The notes: generated by a model not told the origin, from the letters alone. Shown: positions 34,398-45,394, numbered from the stretch's first letter. The stretch is DNA of 64,000 nt from Crocinitomicaceae bacterium (GCA_016709005.1 JADJEU010000004.1:248001-312000), one strand, 5' to 3'. Made by a program: numbers and translations.

Positions 34398-37300
34398 TTA
34401 TTGTTTGATAATACGCTTAGTGAATACTTCGTCACCTTTAATGAATTGCAGCAAATAAGTTCCGCTGGCAAGGTCATTCAAATCAAATATATTCATTCCT
34501 GCATTCAGATTATTTTCAATTTGAATAACAGTTCCGCTCATAGAAACGATTATCATTTGATCAATCCCTTCTTCCAACTCAATATTTAATAATCCGTTCG
34601 TTGGATTTGGATAGACTCTTACTGATAACTCCTCCATTTCCTCTACACTTACATCAAAAATGATAATGACGTTAGACGCGTCTGAGAATATTGAACAGCC
34701 ATTACCGTCTGTATACTCAACGGTGTATCCACCATTTTGACCAATCGTGACATAATTAACAGTATCATTTGTTTCACCCAACAACGGATTTCCATTCAAA
34801 TACCATTGGTTTCCGTTTGTATAGGAAGATGAAATAAAAACACTGTCCAGTGTCAAAACAGGCGGAGTCGGCAGCGGATTGATCGTGACAGTTACATCAT
34901 CCGTATTGCTGCATCCATTGGCATCGGTTCCTGTTAAAAAGTAAGTCGTTGTAGTAGAAGGTTCTGCCCATGGATTTCCAATTACAAAATCGGATAATGT
35001 GGTATTGAACGTCCAGATATAAATTACACCACCAGATGCATTTAATTGAGTACTGTCTCCTACACAAATCGCTACATCAGATCCTGCAGAAATAGTTGGC
35101 AATGCATTAATGGTAACAGTAACCTGCGCTGAATTTTCACAACCATTTCCATCTTCGCCAGTGACAAAATAAGTTGTTGCACCCGTTGGCGTGGCTGTCG
35201 GATTGGCAATGTTGGTAGCCGATAAACTGGCATTTGGTGACCAAGTGTAAGTTGATGCTCCAGTAGCCAACAGCTGAATACTTCCGTTTACACATACTGA
35301 TGTGTCCTGACCTGCAGAAACATTTGGCAAGGTGTTTACATTGACAACTACTTGATCTGTATTAGAACATCCATTGATATCAGTTCCTTCAACAGTATAA
35401 GTTGTCGTTACAAGCGGTGATGCAAATGGATTTGAAATTGTTGTAGACGATAAAGTCGGATCAGTATTCCACGTATAACTCAAACCACCAACAACAAAGA
35501 TTTGGACACTGCCACCTTCACAGATAAACATATCAATACCTGCGTTAATATTAGGAAGATTAATAGTTGAAACAGTTATGGAATCAATATTTGAACAGCC
35601 GTTTGCATCCGTACCCGTTACAAAATATTCAGTTTGAGATGTAGGAGTTGCTGTAGGATTAGCGATGTTTAATGCAGAAAGAGATGGATGCGAATTCCAC
35701 AAATAAGTCAATCCTCCAACAGCATTTATTGGCCAGGAATCACCTAAGCAAACTTGCCCGTCAGGTCCGGCGTTAATCGTTGGCAATGTAAATAAGGTAG
35801 CCAATAAGGTGTCTTTATCCTGACAGCCATTAATGTCTGTGCCGGTAACAATATAGCTCGTTGGAGCGATTGGAGTGGCTACTGGATTTGGAATGTTTAA
35901 TTGAGAGAGAGTAGTATTCACATTCCAAAGGTAGGTTAATGCACCTGTCGCGTTAAGAGTTTCAGATTCTCCAGGGCACACAGTAATATCTGCGCCTGCA
36001 TTTACAACTGGAAGGCTAAATACGCCAACTACAGCACTGGCTATATTTTGGCATCCGTTAGCGTCTGTTATAGTCACGGTATAAGTACCGGCCGACGTCA
36101 CCGTAATGGCGTTTGAAGTTGCACTTGTGCTCCATAGGTAATTTACATAAGTGTCGGTTGAAAGAATAACATCCTGACCCAGGCAAAAATTTAAGGGGCC
36201 ATCAGCATAAATAGTCGGTACTGGAATTGCATTGACGGTCACAACCACCGTATCAAAATCAATGCAACCCGTCAAACTCTCGCTACTTACTATATATGTA
36301 GTTGTTGAAGTTGGATCAACGTTCACTGTAGCACATGATGTACAAGATAGACTTCCTGCATCTCCCGTTAAAACTGACAATGTAATATTTATGCCTCCAG
36401 TAGCAGTTAGGTTAACATTTTGTCCAACGCATATTTCTTCATCAACACCACCTAGCGTTTCAAGCTGGCAATACTTAATAGTGCTGTAATCAAGATTCGT
36501 TGAAGTCCCGCCATGGGATTTTCCAGTTACAAAAATATTTTCTAAAGGATCCAATTTCATTCTTACTGCCTGATCTGAAAGTGACGATGGACCATCAAAA
36601 CTGGTCTCCCAAATTAAGTTTCCGGATAGATAGTATTTAAGCGTTGTGTAGTCATTGTTAGAGCCAAGATTGTTGCTATATCCTGTAACATATAGATTGC
36701 CACTAGCCCCTAACACAATATCCGCTCCTTCATCAAAGCCAAGTCCGGCACTTGAATAGCGATCTGACCAGAGAACGGCTCCTGCCGGGCTGTAAGCCAT
36801 GGTATAATAATCTTCACTACTGGCAATTGATTTGGATCGGCCGGTTACAAAAACATTTCCAGAAGTCTGATCAACATCGAGTGCATTAATGCGATCAAGT
36901 GCTTCAGCATCTCCAGCATAAATCTGCAGCCATTGGAAGGTACCAGAATTGTTGAACTTCATTAATAAATAATCTTCCTCATTCTGCACCGTTGTAAATC
37001 CTTGCCCTCCGACATAAATATTCCCCGATGCATCCAGTCTCATGGCATGCGGCGTATCTAATTTATTGAAGCCAGAATCACGGGTGACACTAAACAACAA
37101 TGCGCCCGCAGGTGAAAATTTCAGTACTAAAAAATCTACGTATGTGGCTGCTGTTGAAAACTCTGAGTGGCCTGCAACATAGATATTTCCAGCAGCATCT
37201 GTTACCACTACTTTTCCCTCGTCATTTAAAGTTGTACCGTCGGAATAAGTCCATTGCTGAACACCTGCTGGGTTGTATTTAATCACACGATAGTCAATAT

Positions 37301-37814
37301 CTGTTGCTGAAAAGGAATGGGTGCCTGTAACTATTACATTGTTTGACGCATCAACCGTAACATCTTTTCCTCCATCAAAAAGAGCTGATCCTGTGAAAAG
37401 TGCTGACCAAACTTCAGCACCTGTTACACCATTATATTTTACAGTAGCAATATCGTAATCAGAGCCTGAAACAAAACGATATCCAGTAATCAACACATCA
37501 TTGTTGCCATCAAGAACTATTGCGGCTGCTTCGTCAAGACCAGTGCCTCCATAAGAAGTTCGCCAAATTTCATTGCCGTCAGGATCATACTTAACAGTTA
37601 CCATGTCAAAATCAGTACCGTTAAATGAACTTCCCGTCACATAGGTGTTGCCCGATGCGTCCAATGCCAGATCAGATGCTTTATCAGTAGAATTGCCAAT
37701 AGGATCATTCAAAAGAGCCTCCCACTGAACGTTAATCTGCCCATATGAAAAACAAGTAAGATTTAAGAGAAGCACAAGCGATAAAATCCTTGTCATAAGT
37801 AAGTTTTTAATCAT
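34398..37814 (-). CDS. T9SS type A cargo with SBBP propeller and Ig-like repeats
   Basis: 1138 aa. The signal peptide fits from the second Met (MTRILSLVLLLNLTCFSYGQ, start 37796). Residues ~30-450 are SBBP beta-propeller repeats (ALDASGNTYVTGSS, DASNNVIVTGTHS). Residues ~455-1050 carry about eight Ig-like repeats such as CVGDSTQLNASGGVIYIW and TDANGCSNTDDVTVTINPLP. The end has a type A T9SS sorting domain (VRVYPNPTNGLLNIELEEG to FTKRIIKQ). It is expected to be secreted by T9SS. It is in reverse orientation to the type B modules next to it. Repeats at DNA level may cause assembly errors, but the frame is open. Confidence 0.88.
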   Translation of the reverse strand: MIKNLLMTRILSLVLLLNLTCFSYGQINVQWEALLNDPIGNSTDKASDLALDASGNTYVTGSSFNGTDFDMVTVKYDPDGNEIWRTSYGGTGLDEAAAIVLDGNNDVLITGYRFVSGSDYDIATVKYNGVTGAEVWSALFTGSALFDGGKDVTVDASNNVIVTGTHSFSATDIDYRVIKYNPAGVQQWTYSDGTTLNDEGKVVVTDAAGNIYVAGHSEFSTAATYVDFLVLKFSPAGALLFSVTRDSGFNKLDTPHAMRLDASGNIYVGGQGFTTVQNEEDYLLMKFNNSGTFQWLQIYAGDAEALDRINALDVDQTSGNVFVTGRSKSIASSEDYYTMAYSPAGAVLWSDRYSSAGLGFDEGADIVLGASGNLYVTGYSNNLGSNNDYTTLKYYLSGNLIWETSFDGPSSLSDQAVRMKLDPLENIFVTGKSHGGTSTNLDYSTIKYCQLETLGGVDEEICVGQNVNLTATGGINITLSVLTGDAGSLSCTSCATVNVDPTSTTTYIVSSESLTGCIDFDTVVVTVNAIPVPTIYADGPLNFCLGQDVILSTDTYVNYLWSTSATSNAITVTSAGTYTVTITDANGCQNIASAVVGVFSLPVVNAGADITVCPGESETLNATGALTYLWNVNTTLSQLNIPNPVATPIAPTSYIVTGTDINGCQDKDTLLATLFTLPTINAGPDGQVCLGDSWPINAVGGLTYLWNSHPSLSALNIANPTATPTSQTEYFVTGTDANGCSNIDSITVSTINLPNINAGIDMFICEGGSVQIFVVGGLSYTWNTDPTLSSTTISNPFASPLVTTTYTVEGTDINGCSNTDQVVVNVNTLPNVSAGQDTSVCVNGSIQLLATGASTYTWSPNASLSATNIANPTATPTGATTYFVTGEDGNGCENSAQVTVTINALPTISAGSDVAICVGDSTQLNASGGVIYIWTFNTTLSDFVIGNPWAEPSTTTTYFLTGTDANGCSNTDDVTVTINPLPTPPVLTLDSVFISSSYTNGNQWYLNGNPLLGETNDTVNYVTIGQNGGYTVEYTDGNGCSIFSDASNVIIIFDVSVEEMEELSVRVYPNPTNGLLNIELEEGIDQMIIVSMSGTVIQIENNLNAGMNIFDLNDLASGTYLLQFIKGDEVFTKRIIKQ

Positions 37815-37986
37815 TTCAATCAGCTAAGATATGTAAAAAAGGGCTGAATCAAAATTTTGCAGCGACAAATGAATATTTTTTATAGACAAACAACGGTAAT
37901 CCTTAGATAATGCCTTAAAAATTTGGAATGCTAGAAGAATATTAATAATTTCGCTAGTTGAACTCATCCAAAAAATCGAGTTACGA

Positions 37987-40900
37987 ATGAAAAAACTACT
38001 ACTCCTGAGCGCACTTATCGTGTCGCTTAACTCTTTTGGAACACACATCATTGGTGGTGAAATTATTTACCAACACTTAGGCGGATCGAGTTATTTACTG
38101 ACATGTAAACTATATCGGGATTGTTGTCCAAGTTGTTTCGACTTTCCAGCAACGGTTCAGATAAACGTGCGCCGAGGAAATGGTACTTCTCCTACTCCGG
38201 GTTTGTACAGTTTACCTTTACAAGGAAGAACCGTGCTAAATCCACCAATAGATACATGCGCATTTGATCCAGGAATTTGTGTCGAAGAAGCAATCTTTTC
38301 TGCTGTTGTTTCATTACCTCCGGGAACAGGTGGTTACCATCTTTGGATGAGCGCAATTGCTGGAGGAGCTTTTCCTGCTGGTCTGTGTTGCAGAAACAAT
38401 TCCATTGACAACATTAGCACACCAGGGTCTATGAATGAAACCTTTTATGCATATGTTCCTGACAATAATATTTGGTTAACGAATTCAAGCCCCGTTATTG
38501 CCAACTTCCCTCCTGTATTTGTGTGTCAGGGAACAGATTTGAATTTAGATTTTTCAGCTACTGATGCTGATGGAGACTCATTGGTTTACTCATTTTACAC
38601 ACCATACAATAATTTAACCGGGATCAATGCACTCGGGACTCCACCAGACAACGTAACTTTTTCTACAGTTACCTTTTTAGCGGGTTATAGCGCGACAGAT
38701 CCATTAGACCCAACCGTTGGCTCTCTACCCGGGTTAACAATAAGTCCAACAGGAATAATTAGTGGGATACCTCCGATTTTGGGACAATTCGTTGTCGGTG
38801 TTATGATAACTGAATATCGCGATGGTGTCAAAATCGGTAAAATCACGCGTGACTTTCAATTCAACGTCTTAAATTGTCCTCCTCCTCAAGATGCTGGTAT
38901 TGGACCTATCGATGCTTGTTCTGGAACAAACATCCAATTCATTAATGAAAGTGGAGCTGGGGCAAATGGGTTCTGGTGGGATTTTGGTACTGGGAATCCT
39001 GCAGATACTAGTGTTGCTTTTGAACCTACTTTTAACTATCCTTCATTAGGAACATATCCAATAACACTAATGGCACAAAAGGGCACGCTCTGCGCAGACA
39101 CCGTTTACTACACAATGGTTGTTTCAGATTTGCTTGGTGACTTTTCAGCACCAGACACACTTTGTATAGGGGAAACCGGTTCATTTACAGACCTCTCAGT
39201 ACCTGCATTCAATGGAGTTGTCGATCAATGGGAGTGGAACTTTGGTGATGGTCAAACCTCGGCTGCCCAAAATCCAACCCATGCCTATGCAGTCAGTGGT
39301 AATCAAACCGTAGAGTTGATCGCTCACACGAACGTTGGCTGTTCTGACACGATCACCAAACAAGTCTTTGTCAAAGTGCCTCCCCAAGCGTCAATAGCTG
39401 CAATGCCTGGTTGCAATGATCTTGGTGTAACATTCAATAACAACAGTGATCCTCTAGCAAATGGTTTTTGGTGGGATTTTGGCACCGGATTTCCGGCGGA
39501 CTCGAGTATTATAAGTGACCCTTCCTTTGTTTATGGTTCTTATGGAGCTTATACCGTAACTCTAATTGCACAAAAAGGAACAACCTGTGCAGATACAACA
39601 AGCATCAATTTACTTGTTTCAAACGTCGTAGCTGATTTTGCTGATTTAGATACGACATGCACGAACGTTCTCGTTAGTTATATCGATCAATCATCGAATG
39701 TTAACGGAACAATCACGCAATGGGAATGGGATTTTGGTGACCTCTCTACCACAACGGTTCAAAACCCGAATCATGGATACTCATCTCCTGGAGACTACGA
39801 TGTCGAATTGGTTGTAACAAGTTCACTAGGATGCACAGACACGTTAATAAAAGAAATTCATGTTGACGAAGCTCCGCAAGCAATCATTGGAGCAACCGAT
39901 TTTTGTTCTGGTACAACGATCAATTTTATCAATAACAGTGCTTCAGGTGCTAGCGGTTTCTGGTGGGGATTTGGAACAGGTAATCCTGCAGACAGCAGTA
40001 ATCTGACTAATCCAACATTTGTTTACCCTGGATTCGGTAATTATACAGTTACTCTCATTGCTCAAAAGGGCACAGATTGCGAAACATCAACAACTTTACC
40101 TATCACAATTTCAAATCTGGTTCCTGACTTTGATTTACCTGCAGGTGCTTGCGTTGGCGAGTCCGTTCCTTTCCTAGATCAATCATCAACTAGTGCGGGA
40201 ACTACGATTATCGCATATGATTGGGACTTTGGTGATTTGTCGTCAAGTACTCTTCAAAATCCTAGCCATACCTTTGCCAGCGGAGGAACTCTCGATGTTG
40301 AGCTCGTTGTTACGAATGATGCAGGCTGTTCTGATACAATCGTGCAGGCTTTGCCAATTCAATCTCTAGCCATTGTCGATGCAGGAGCAGATACTGCAGT
40401 ATGCGTCTCTAATCCTGGTTTGCCTTTAAGCGGACTAGTAACAGGTGCTACTGGAGGCCTTTGGATACCGAACGGTGGCGCTTTTGTTCCAAGTGCAACA
40501 AACCTAAATGCAACTTACTTTCCTTCATTAGCGGAGATGAATAATGGAACGACCACGATTGTTCTCACGTCTACTGGAAATGGACTCTGTCCTTCTCAAA
40601 GTGACACACTAGTTATTCAATATCTGGATACTCCTGCAATTAATACTGGTGGAGATATTGATGTTTGTGAAGATTCCTTATACGTGCAATTGAACGCCAG
40701 CGTTCAATTTGCGGCAAACATTATCTGGTCAACGAATGGTGCAGGATCATTTGATGACCCGAGTCAGTTAAATGCGACCTACACATTTGATCCGGCAGAT
40801 ATTACTTCTGGCCAAATCACTTTATACATCGAGACCTTCAACTTTTCTGGCTGCCCTGATGATCAGGACTCATTGTATATTAATTTCAATCAACCTCCAA

Positions 40901-42168
40901 CAATGAATCTGGTATTCGATGACACGATTTGTGCAGGATTTCCATTGCAGCTAGAATCAAATTCATCAACTGGAAACGGATGGTGGCAAACAACAGGAGA
41001 CGGTACCTTTGCTCCGGACGACTCGGCCTCCCAAACTTTCTACACACATGGATTAGCAGACGAAACTTCTGGAACCGTTCAGATTTACTTCCAGACCATT
41101 GATAACGGAGGATGTTTGGCATTATATGACACCTTGGATCTCGTGATTGTGCCTTCTCCTACTCCTGGATTCACTTTTGTTGAAGATTGTTTCGGATTAC
41201 CAACTGAATTTACAAATACATCGACGAGTGTTGATCCAATAGTTGGTTATAACTGGCTCTTTGAAACAGCAGGAACATCAACCCAAACAAACCCTGTCTA
41301 TACTTTTAACACGCCTGGAATTCATAATGTCCAAATGATTGTGATCTCGTCAAATGGTTGTCAGGACACCTTAACGTTACCAGTCAACGCGCATCATATT
41401 CCTACTGCCGCATTTGATCTTCCTGCACCATGTTTGCCGGGAGGAACCTACTTTTATGACGCTTCGTCGGTACCTAACGACACTATTTCAAGTTGGAGTT
41501 GGAATTTTGGTGATGGGACAACGGCTTCCTCTCAAAATCCAGTCCACCAATTTGGCTCATCACAAAACTATACCGTAATGCTTAGTGTTACATCAGGTTT
41601 TGGTTGTTCTAACGACACCGTTGTAAGTGTTAACATCTTGCCTGGACCTACAGCAGATTTTACTGCAAATCCGCTTAGTGCAAATCTTTTTGTTGATATT
41701 AATTTTACTGATCAGTCTACTGCCAATGGTTCTCCTCTTGACCAATGGCTATGGAGTTTTGCAGATGGCGACACCTCATCCTTACAAAACCCAGTACATG
41801 CATATGACTTCGAGGGACAATACAATGTCGAATTAATTGTGATTGACGAAGCAGGCTGTGTCGACACTGCCTACCTGATAATTCCAATTTTCCATGGACC
41901 TTTGGTGCCATCAGCATTTTCACCTAACGGAGACGGCAACAATGATCTGCTGATGATTCTTGGCGGTAATTTTGAATCCGTGGATTTTAAAATATACAAC
42001 AACTGGGGACAATTGGTTTTTGAAACCACTGATCCCCAATCATCAGGGTGGGATGGAAACTTTAAAGGTGAGCCACAGCCTATCGGTGTATTCGTTTATG
42101 TAGCTGTTGTGACAAGATATGACGGAGAAGTTGTTACTTTATCAGGAGATGTTTCTCTAATCAGATAA
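37987..42168 (+). CDS. Type B T9SS cargo/adhesin with paired PKD repeats
   Basis: 1393 aa. Signal peptide MKKLLLLSALIVSLNSFG, then a ~280-residue N-terminal domain (THIIGGEIIYQHLGG, Cys-rich YRDCCPSCFDF). From ~305 there are PKD-like domains. Three similar GFWWDFGTGNPADTS-type domains at about residues 326, 493 and 656 alternate with classical PKD domains (WEWNFGDGQTSAAQNPTHAY). The C-terminus (~1305-1393) is a gliding-associated CHU_C/type B domain (SAFSPNGDGNNDLLMI, YNNWGQLVFET). Type B cargo is exported by T9SS with a PorP/SprF partner, the next gene, overlapping by 1 nt (TAATG). Confidence 0.9.
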   Translation: MKKLLLLSALIVSLNSFGTHIIGGEIIYQHLGGSSYLLTCKLYRDCCPSCFDFPATVQINVRRGNGTSPTPGLYSLPLQGRTVLNPPIDTCAFDPGICVEEAIFSAVVSLPPGTGGYHLWMSAIAGGAFPAGLCCRNNSIDNISTPGSMNETFYAYVPDNNIWLTNSSPVIANFPPVFVCQGTDLNLDFSATDADGDSLVYSFYTPYNNLTGINALGTPPDNVTFSTVTFLAGYSATDPLDPTVGSLPGLTISPTGIISGIPPILGQFVVGVMITEYRDGVKIGKITRDFQFNVLNCPPPQDAGIGPIDACSGTNIQFINESGAGANGFWWDFGTGNPADTSVAFEPTFNYPSLGTYPITLMAQKGTLCADTVYYTMVVSDLLGDFSAPDTLCIGETGSFTDLSVPAFNGVVDQWEWNFGDGQTSAAQNPTHAYAVSGNQTVELIAHTNVGCSDTITKQVFVKVPPQASIAAMPGCNDLGVTFNNNSDPLANGFWWDFGTGFPADSSIISDPSFVYGSYGAYTVTLIAQKGTTCADTTSINLLVSNVVADFADLDTTCTNVLVSYIDQSSNVNGTITQWEWDFGDLSTTTVQNPNHGYSSPGDYDVELVVTSSLGCTDTLIKEIHVDEAPQAIIGATDFCSGTTINFINNSASGASGFWWGFGTGNPADSSNLTNPTFVYPGFGNYTVTLIAQKGTDCETSTTLPITISNLVPDFDLPAGACVGESVPFLDQSSTSAGTTIIAYDWDFGDLSSSTLQNPSHTFASGGTLDVELVVTNDAGCSDTIVQALPIQSLAIVDAGADTAVCVSNPGLPLSGLVTGATGGLWIPNGGAFVPSATNLNATYFPSLAEMNNGTTTIVLTSTGNGLCPSQSDTLVIQYLDTPAINTGGDIDVCEDSLYVQLNASVQFAANIIWSTNGAGSFDDPSQLNATYTFDPADITSGQITLYIETFNFSGCPDDQDSLYINFNQPPTMNLVFDDTICAGFPLQLESNSSTGNGWWQTTGDGTFAPDDSASQTFYTHGLADETSGTVQIYFQTIDNGGCLALYDTLDLVIVPSPTPGFTFVEDCFGLPTEFTNTSTSVDPIVGYNWLFETAGTSTQTNPVYTFNTPGIHNVQMIVISSNGCQDTLTLPVNAHHIPTAAFDLPAPCLPGGTYFYDASSVPNDTISSWSWNFGDGTTASSQNPVHQFGSSQNYTVMLSVTSGFGCSNDTVVSVNILPGPTADFTANPLSANLFVDINFTDQSTANGSPLDQWLWSFADGDTSSLQNPVHAYDFEGQYNVELIVIDEAGCVDTAYLIIPIFHGPLVPSAFSPNGDGNNDLLMILGGNFESVDFKIYNNWGQLVFETTDPQSSGWDGNFKGEPQPIGVFVYVAVVTRYDGEVVTLSGDVSLIR

Positions 42169-43163
42169 TGAAGATGAAAAAGATTAGTTTATTAATATTT
42201 GCGTCAATGCTAAGCGTAATTGGAAATTCACAGGATTTTCACTTATCTCAATATGACGCTGCTGCCTTGAATGCCAATCCAGGAATGACAGGTGTCTTCA
42301 AGGGAGAATACAGAATTCACGGTCACTATAGAAATCAATGGCTAGCCGTCGCTACAAAACCCTTTACTACTGGCCTCATAAGTTTTGATGCCAATAAAGG
42401 TAAGTGGGGATATGGAGCTCAAATCGCAAACTTTCGAGCAGGTACAGGCGGGTATAATGTAATCAGCTTTATGCCTTCTGCCGCGTATAAATTTGTTTTT
42501 GGCCAGCAACGATTCAGTTTCATTTCAGTTGGAGCCCAGGTTGGCGTTTTCCAGAAATCTATTAATTCGTCAAGTTTGACTTTCGCGAATCAATACGTAA
42601 AAACAAATGGAGGAGAATTCAATACTGCGCTTTCTACAAATGAAAACTTTGGCAATAACGGCATCTTCAATTTAGACGTCAATGCCGGGGCAATGTATTA
42701 CTACGCAAAACCTACTTCAATGATTAATCCATTTGGCGGGGTTTCTTTTTATCATCTAAATAATCCTTCGGAATCATTTTTGGGTGAAACCAATAAGTTG
42801 AAAATAAGAACTGAGGGAATACTAGGCGCAAGGGTTGCCATAACCCCAACTATTTCAATCATGCCAAAAGTATTCTTCCAATTTCAGGAAAAAGCAACTG
42901 AATTAACGTATGCCGCTCAGGGACAATTTTATTTGAGTAATTATGATTTGTTTCTGTTAGGCGGATTAACATACCGAAATAAAGACGCCGCGATTATTGA
43001 ATTTGGTGCTAAATACGGCAATTTTATTGGTAGAATGAGCTATGACATTAATACTTCAAGCCTAAACGACGTTTCACGCGGTCGAGGCGGTTCAGAATTT
43101 TCACTTACCTATATATTCAGTACTCCAAACCCTAATCCAGTTCCAACTTGTCCAAGATTATGA
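42168..43163 (+). CDS. PorP/SprF-family outer-membrane protein, module 1
   Basis: 331 aa. Signal peptide then QDFHLSQYDAAALNANPGMT, the PorP/SprF N-terminal pattern (xxxNPAxTG), YRNQWLAVATKPFTTGLISF and a beta-barrel with alternating pattern. In characterised gliding bacteria such proteins accompany type B cargo through T9SS and help it attach to the surface. The gene overlaps the adhesin stop by one base and its own stop overlaps the OmpA start by four (ATGA), so all three genes are translationally coupled. Confidence 0.9.
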   Translation: MKMKKISLLIFASMLSVIGNSQDFHLSQYDAAALNANPGMTGVFKGEYRIHGHYRNQWLAVATKPFTTGLISFDANKGKWGYGAQIANFRAGTGGYNVISFMPSAAYKFVFGQQRFSFISVGAQVGVFQKSINSSSLTFANQYVKTNGGEFNTALSTNENFGNNGIFNLDVNAGAMYYYAKPTSMINPFGGVSFYHLNNPSESFLGETNKLKIRTEGILGARVAITPTISIMPKVFFQFQEKATELTYAAQGQFYLSNYDLFLLGGLTYRNKDAAIIEFGAKYGNFIGRMSYDINTSSLNDVSRGRGGSEFSLTYIFSTPNPNPVPTCPRL

Positions 43164-45283
43164 TGAATCGAATTATTTTCATACTTGCCCTTGGGATTTT
43201 CTCAATTACAAATGTTTCAGGTCAGACCGATAATGAACTGATGAAAATGGGCGATGCTGCAATGGCAAATGGTCAGTACTCAAATGCTGTCCATTTTTAC
43301 TCATTCATTTTGTTCAAAATTCAGCAAGGTGAAGAGGCTATTTACTATCCATACGAAATTACAACTGCTTATAAAGAGCCAGAAAAAAATGAAGACGGAA
43401 CTGTAAGTCCACCCGAAAATCCAACGGCTAAACAGATCGAGTTAATTCACAAACTTTCGGATGCCTATCGCATGGCAGATGATTATAAAAATGCTGAAAT
43501 CTGGTATGCTGCTGCGTTGAAAAACCCAAAAGAAGAATTTCCATACGCACAGTATTTCTATGCTGTTTCATTAATGTACAACAGCAAGTTTGAAGAAGCA
43601 ATGACGCAGTTCGAGCAATTCCAGCAATCAAACAATAATCCAGACAATCAATATTATCAGTTAGCTACAGCCAAAATTGCAAGTTGTCAATTTGCGATGA
43701 ATCCGCTTAACACCAAAGAAGGCGTCGTAATCAGTGATCCGGGAGAGGTATTAAATTCTGGTAGTACAAGTTTTGGACTTCAATTCGCGTCCGATGACTA
43801 CATGCTTTTTTCAAGTGCACGTGTTCAAGATATTCCGGATTCTATGGTAACTGAAGAAAGAAATCCTCTAGAATTATATCTGTTGGATATTTACATCTTA
43901 AACCTGAATGAGGATGGTACTTTCGGCAGTGCTGAAAAATTTCCATTCGCCATAAACACGAATGAATACCATGAAGCTAGTGCAGTTATTTCGTCTGATG
44001 GAAATAGCATTTTCTTTACTAAGATGGATCCAAATAATCGCAATGAAACTAAGATCTATGCCAGTCGCAAATTCAACAATACCTGGTTGGCCCCTTTTCC
44101 ATTAGATAATAATGTCAATATGGATGGTTTCAGATCGATGAATCCTTCATTAACTGATGATGGAAAAACGCTATATTATTCAACAAACAGACCAGGCGGT
44201 GAAGGAGGAATGGATATTTGGATGACGACATTGGGACCAAACGGCGAAACTACCGAACCAGTCAATCTGGGTAATCAAATCAATACCTTTGACGATGAGA
44301 TGACTCCGTTCTACCATGATGTCACACAGACTCTCTATTTCGCATCAGGCGGTCATATTGGTTTTGGAGGATTGGACATTTTTGCCACCCGCTGGAATGA
44401 AGAAACCGAATGGTGGAGTGAAGCCTATAATGTTGGATCACCAGTAAATTCAAGTCGTGACGACAGTTATTATATCGTGGATGATCAGCTGCGAATCGGA
44501 TATGTAAGTTCTGACAGGGAGGCTTGCAGCGAGTGTGACTCTATTTATAATCTTAGTATACACTGCAACCAGATTTATCAAATTACCCGACCGGAACTAA
44601 AATTTTACATCAGTGGATACGTGTATGATGTTCTAACAAATCAAGTAATACCCGGTGCTAAAATTGAATTCAAAGACGCTAATTATAAGTGGGAGCATTT
44701 TGAGTTAATTGCAGATGAGAACGGTTATTATCAGCATGAACTTGTTCCAAATCTGGAACTATTTATGCGTGCTACCCAGAAAGATTATTTTGCCGATAAA
44801 GCAGTTGTTTTTACATTGGGGGAAACTGAATCTAAAAACTACACGCAAGATTTTTATTTAGAAAAAATACCAAAAGGAGAAATCACCATCGAAGGTATCG
44901 AGTACGACTTTGACAGTGCAAAACTTAGGCCAGAATCAGAAAAAATTCTTGATAACCTGATCGAATTTCTTGAACTTAACAGCAATCTTACAATAGAAAT
45001 CAGATCGCACACTGACATGCGAGGAAATGATGATTATAATCTGCGACTCTCGGAAAAAAGAGCGCAGAGTGTCGTTGATTATCTTGTAGATCATGGTATT
45101 CCGCGTGAGCGACTTCAACCAAAAGGGTATGGTGAAACAATGCCTGCAGAAATTCCGGGACCTGATGGAGCTATCGTTACCCTAACGCCAGCGTATATTG
45201 AAACAGTTTCTGCTGAAGACAAACGTGAAGAATACCATCAACGAAATAGGAGAACAGCATTCTTTGTCTTGGAACAGAATTAA
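43160..45283 (+). CDS. PorE-like TPR/WD40/CRD/OmpA protein, module 1
   Basis: 707 aa from the ATG at 43160, which overlaps the PorP stop. Signal peptide, then a TPR-like region (MKMGDAAMANGQYSNAVHFY, KLSDAYRMADDYKNAEIWYA) to ~200, a PD40/WD40-like propeller (~215-480, SEDGKTLYYSTNRPGGEGG-type), a four-Cys strip (ACSECDSIYNLSIHC), a carboxypeptidase regulatory-like domain (GYVYDVLTNQVIPGAKIEF) and a C-terminal OmpA domain (YDFDSAKLRPESEKIL, SHTDMRGNDDYNLRLSEKRA). This order matches PorE, which links T9SS components to peptidoglycan. It is a paralogue of the 54579 gene. Confidence 0.88.
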   Translation: MMNRIIFILALGIFSITNVSGQTDNELMKMGDAAMANGQYSNAVHFYSFILFKIQQGEEAIYYPYEITTAYKEPEKNEDGTVSPPENPTAKQIELIHKLSDAYRMADDYKNAEIWYAAALKNPKEEFPYAQYFYAVSLMYNSKFEEAMTQFEQFQQSNNNPDNQYYQLATAKIASCQFAMNPLNTKEGVVISDPGEVLNSGSTSFGLQFASDDYMLFSSARVQDIPDSMVTEERNPLELYLLDIYILNLNEDGTFGSAEKFPFAINTNEYHEASAVISSDGNSIFFTKMDPNNRNETKIYASRKFNNTWLAPFPLDNNVNMDGFRSMNPSLTDDGKTLYYSTNRPGGEGGMDIWMTTLGPNGETTEPVNLGNQINTFDDEMTPFYHDVTQTLYFASGGHIGFGGLDIFATRWNEETEWWSEAYNVGSPVNSSRDDSYYIVDDQLRIGYVSSDREACSECDSIYNLSIHCNQIYQITRPELKFYISGYVYDVLTNQVIPGAKIEFKDANYKWEHFELIADENGYYQHELVPNLELFMRATQKDYFADKAVVFTLGETESKNYTQDFYLEKIPKGEITIEGIEYDFDSAKLRPESEKILDNLIEFLELNSNLTIEIRSHTDMRGNDDYNLRLSEKRAQSVVDYLVDHGIPRERLQPKGYGETMPAEIPGPDGAIVTLTPAYIETVSAEDKREEYHQRNRRTAFFVLEQN

Positions 45284-45309
45284 AGATTATTTTGAATTGG
45301 CAATAATAA

Positions 45310-45340
45310 AAGCTCAAAGGCTCAACCTTTGAGCTTTTTT
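45310..45340 (+). terminator. Intrinsic terminator after module 1
   Basis: A perfect 11-bp stem (AAGCTCAAAGG with CCTTTGAGCTT), a 5-nt loop and a T run. Confidence 0.92.
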
Positions 45341-45394
45341 GTACGTTTAAACAAAATAGAACTATTTCAATTTCAATTGATACAGTATAGTTGT

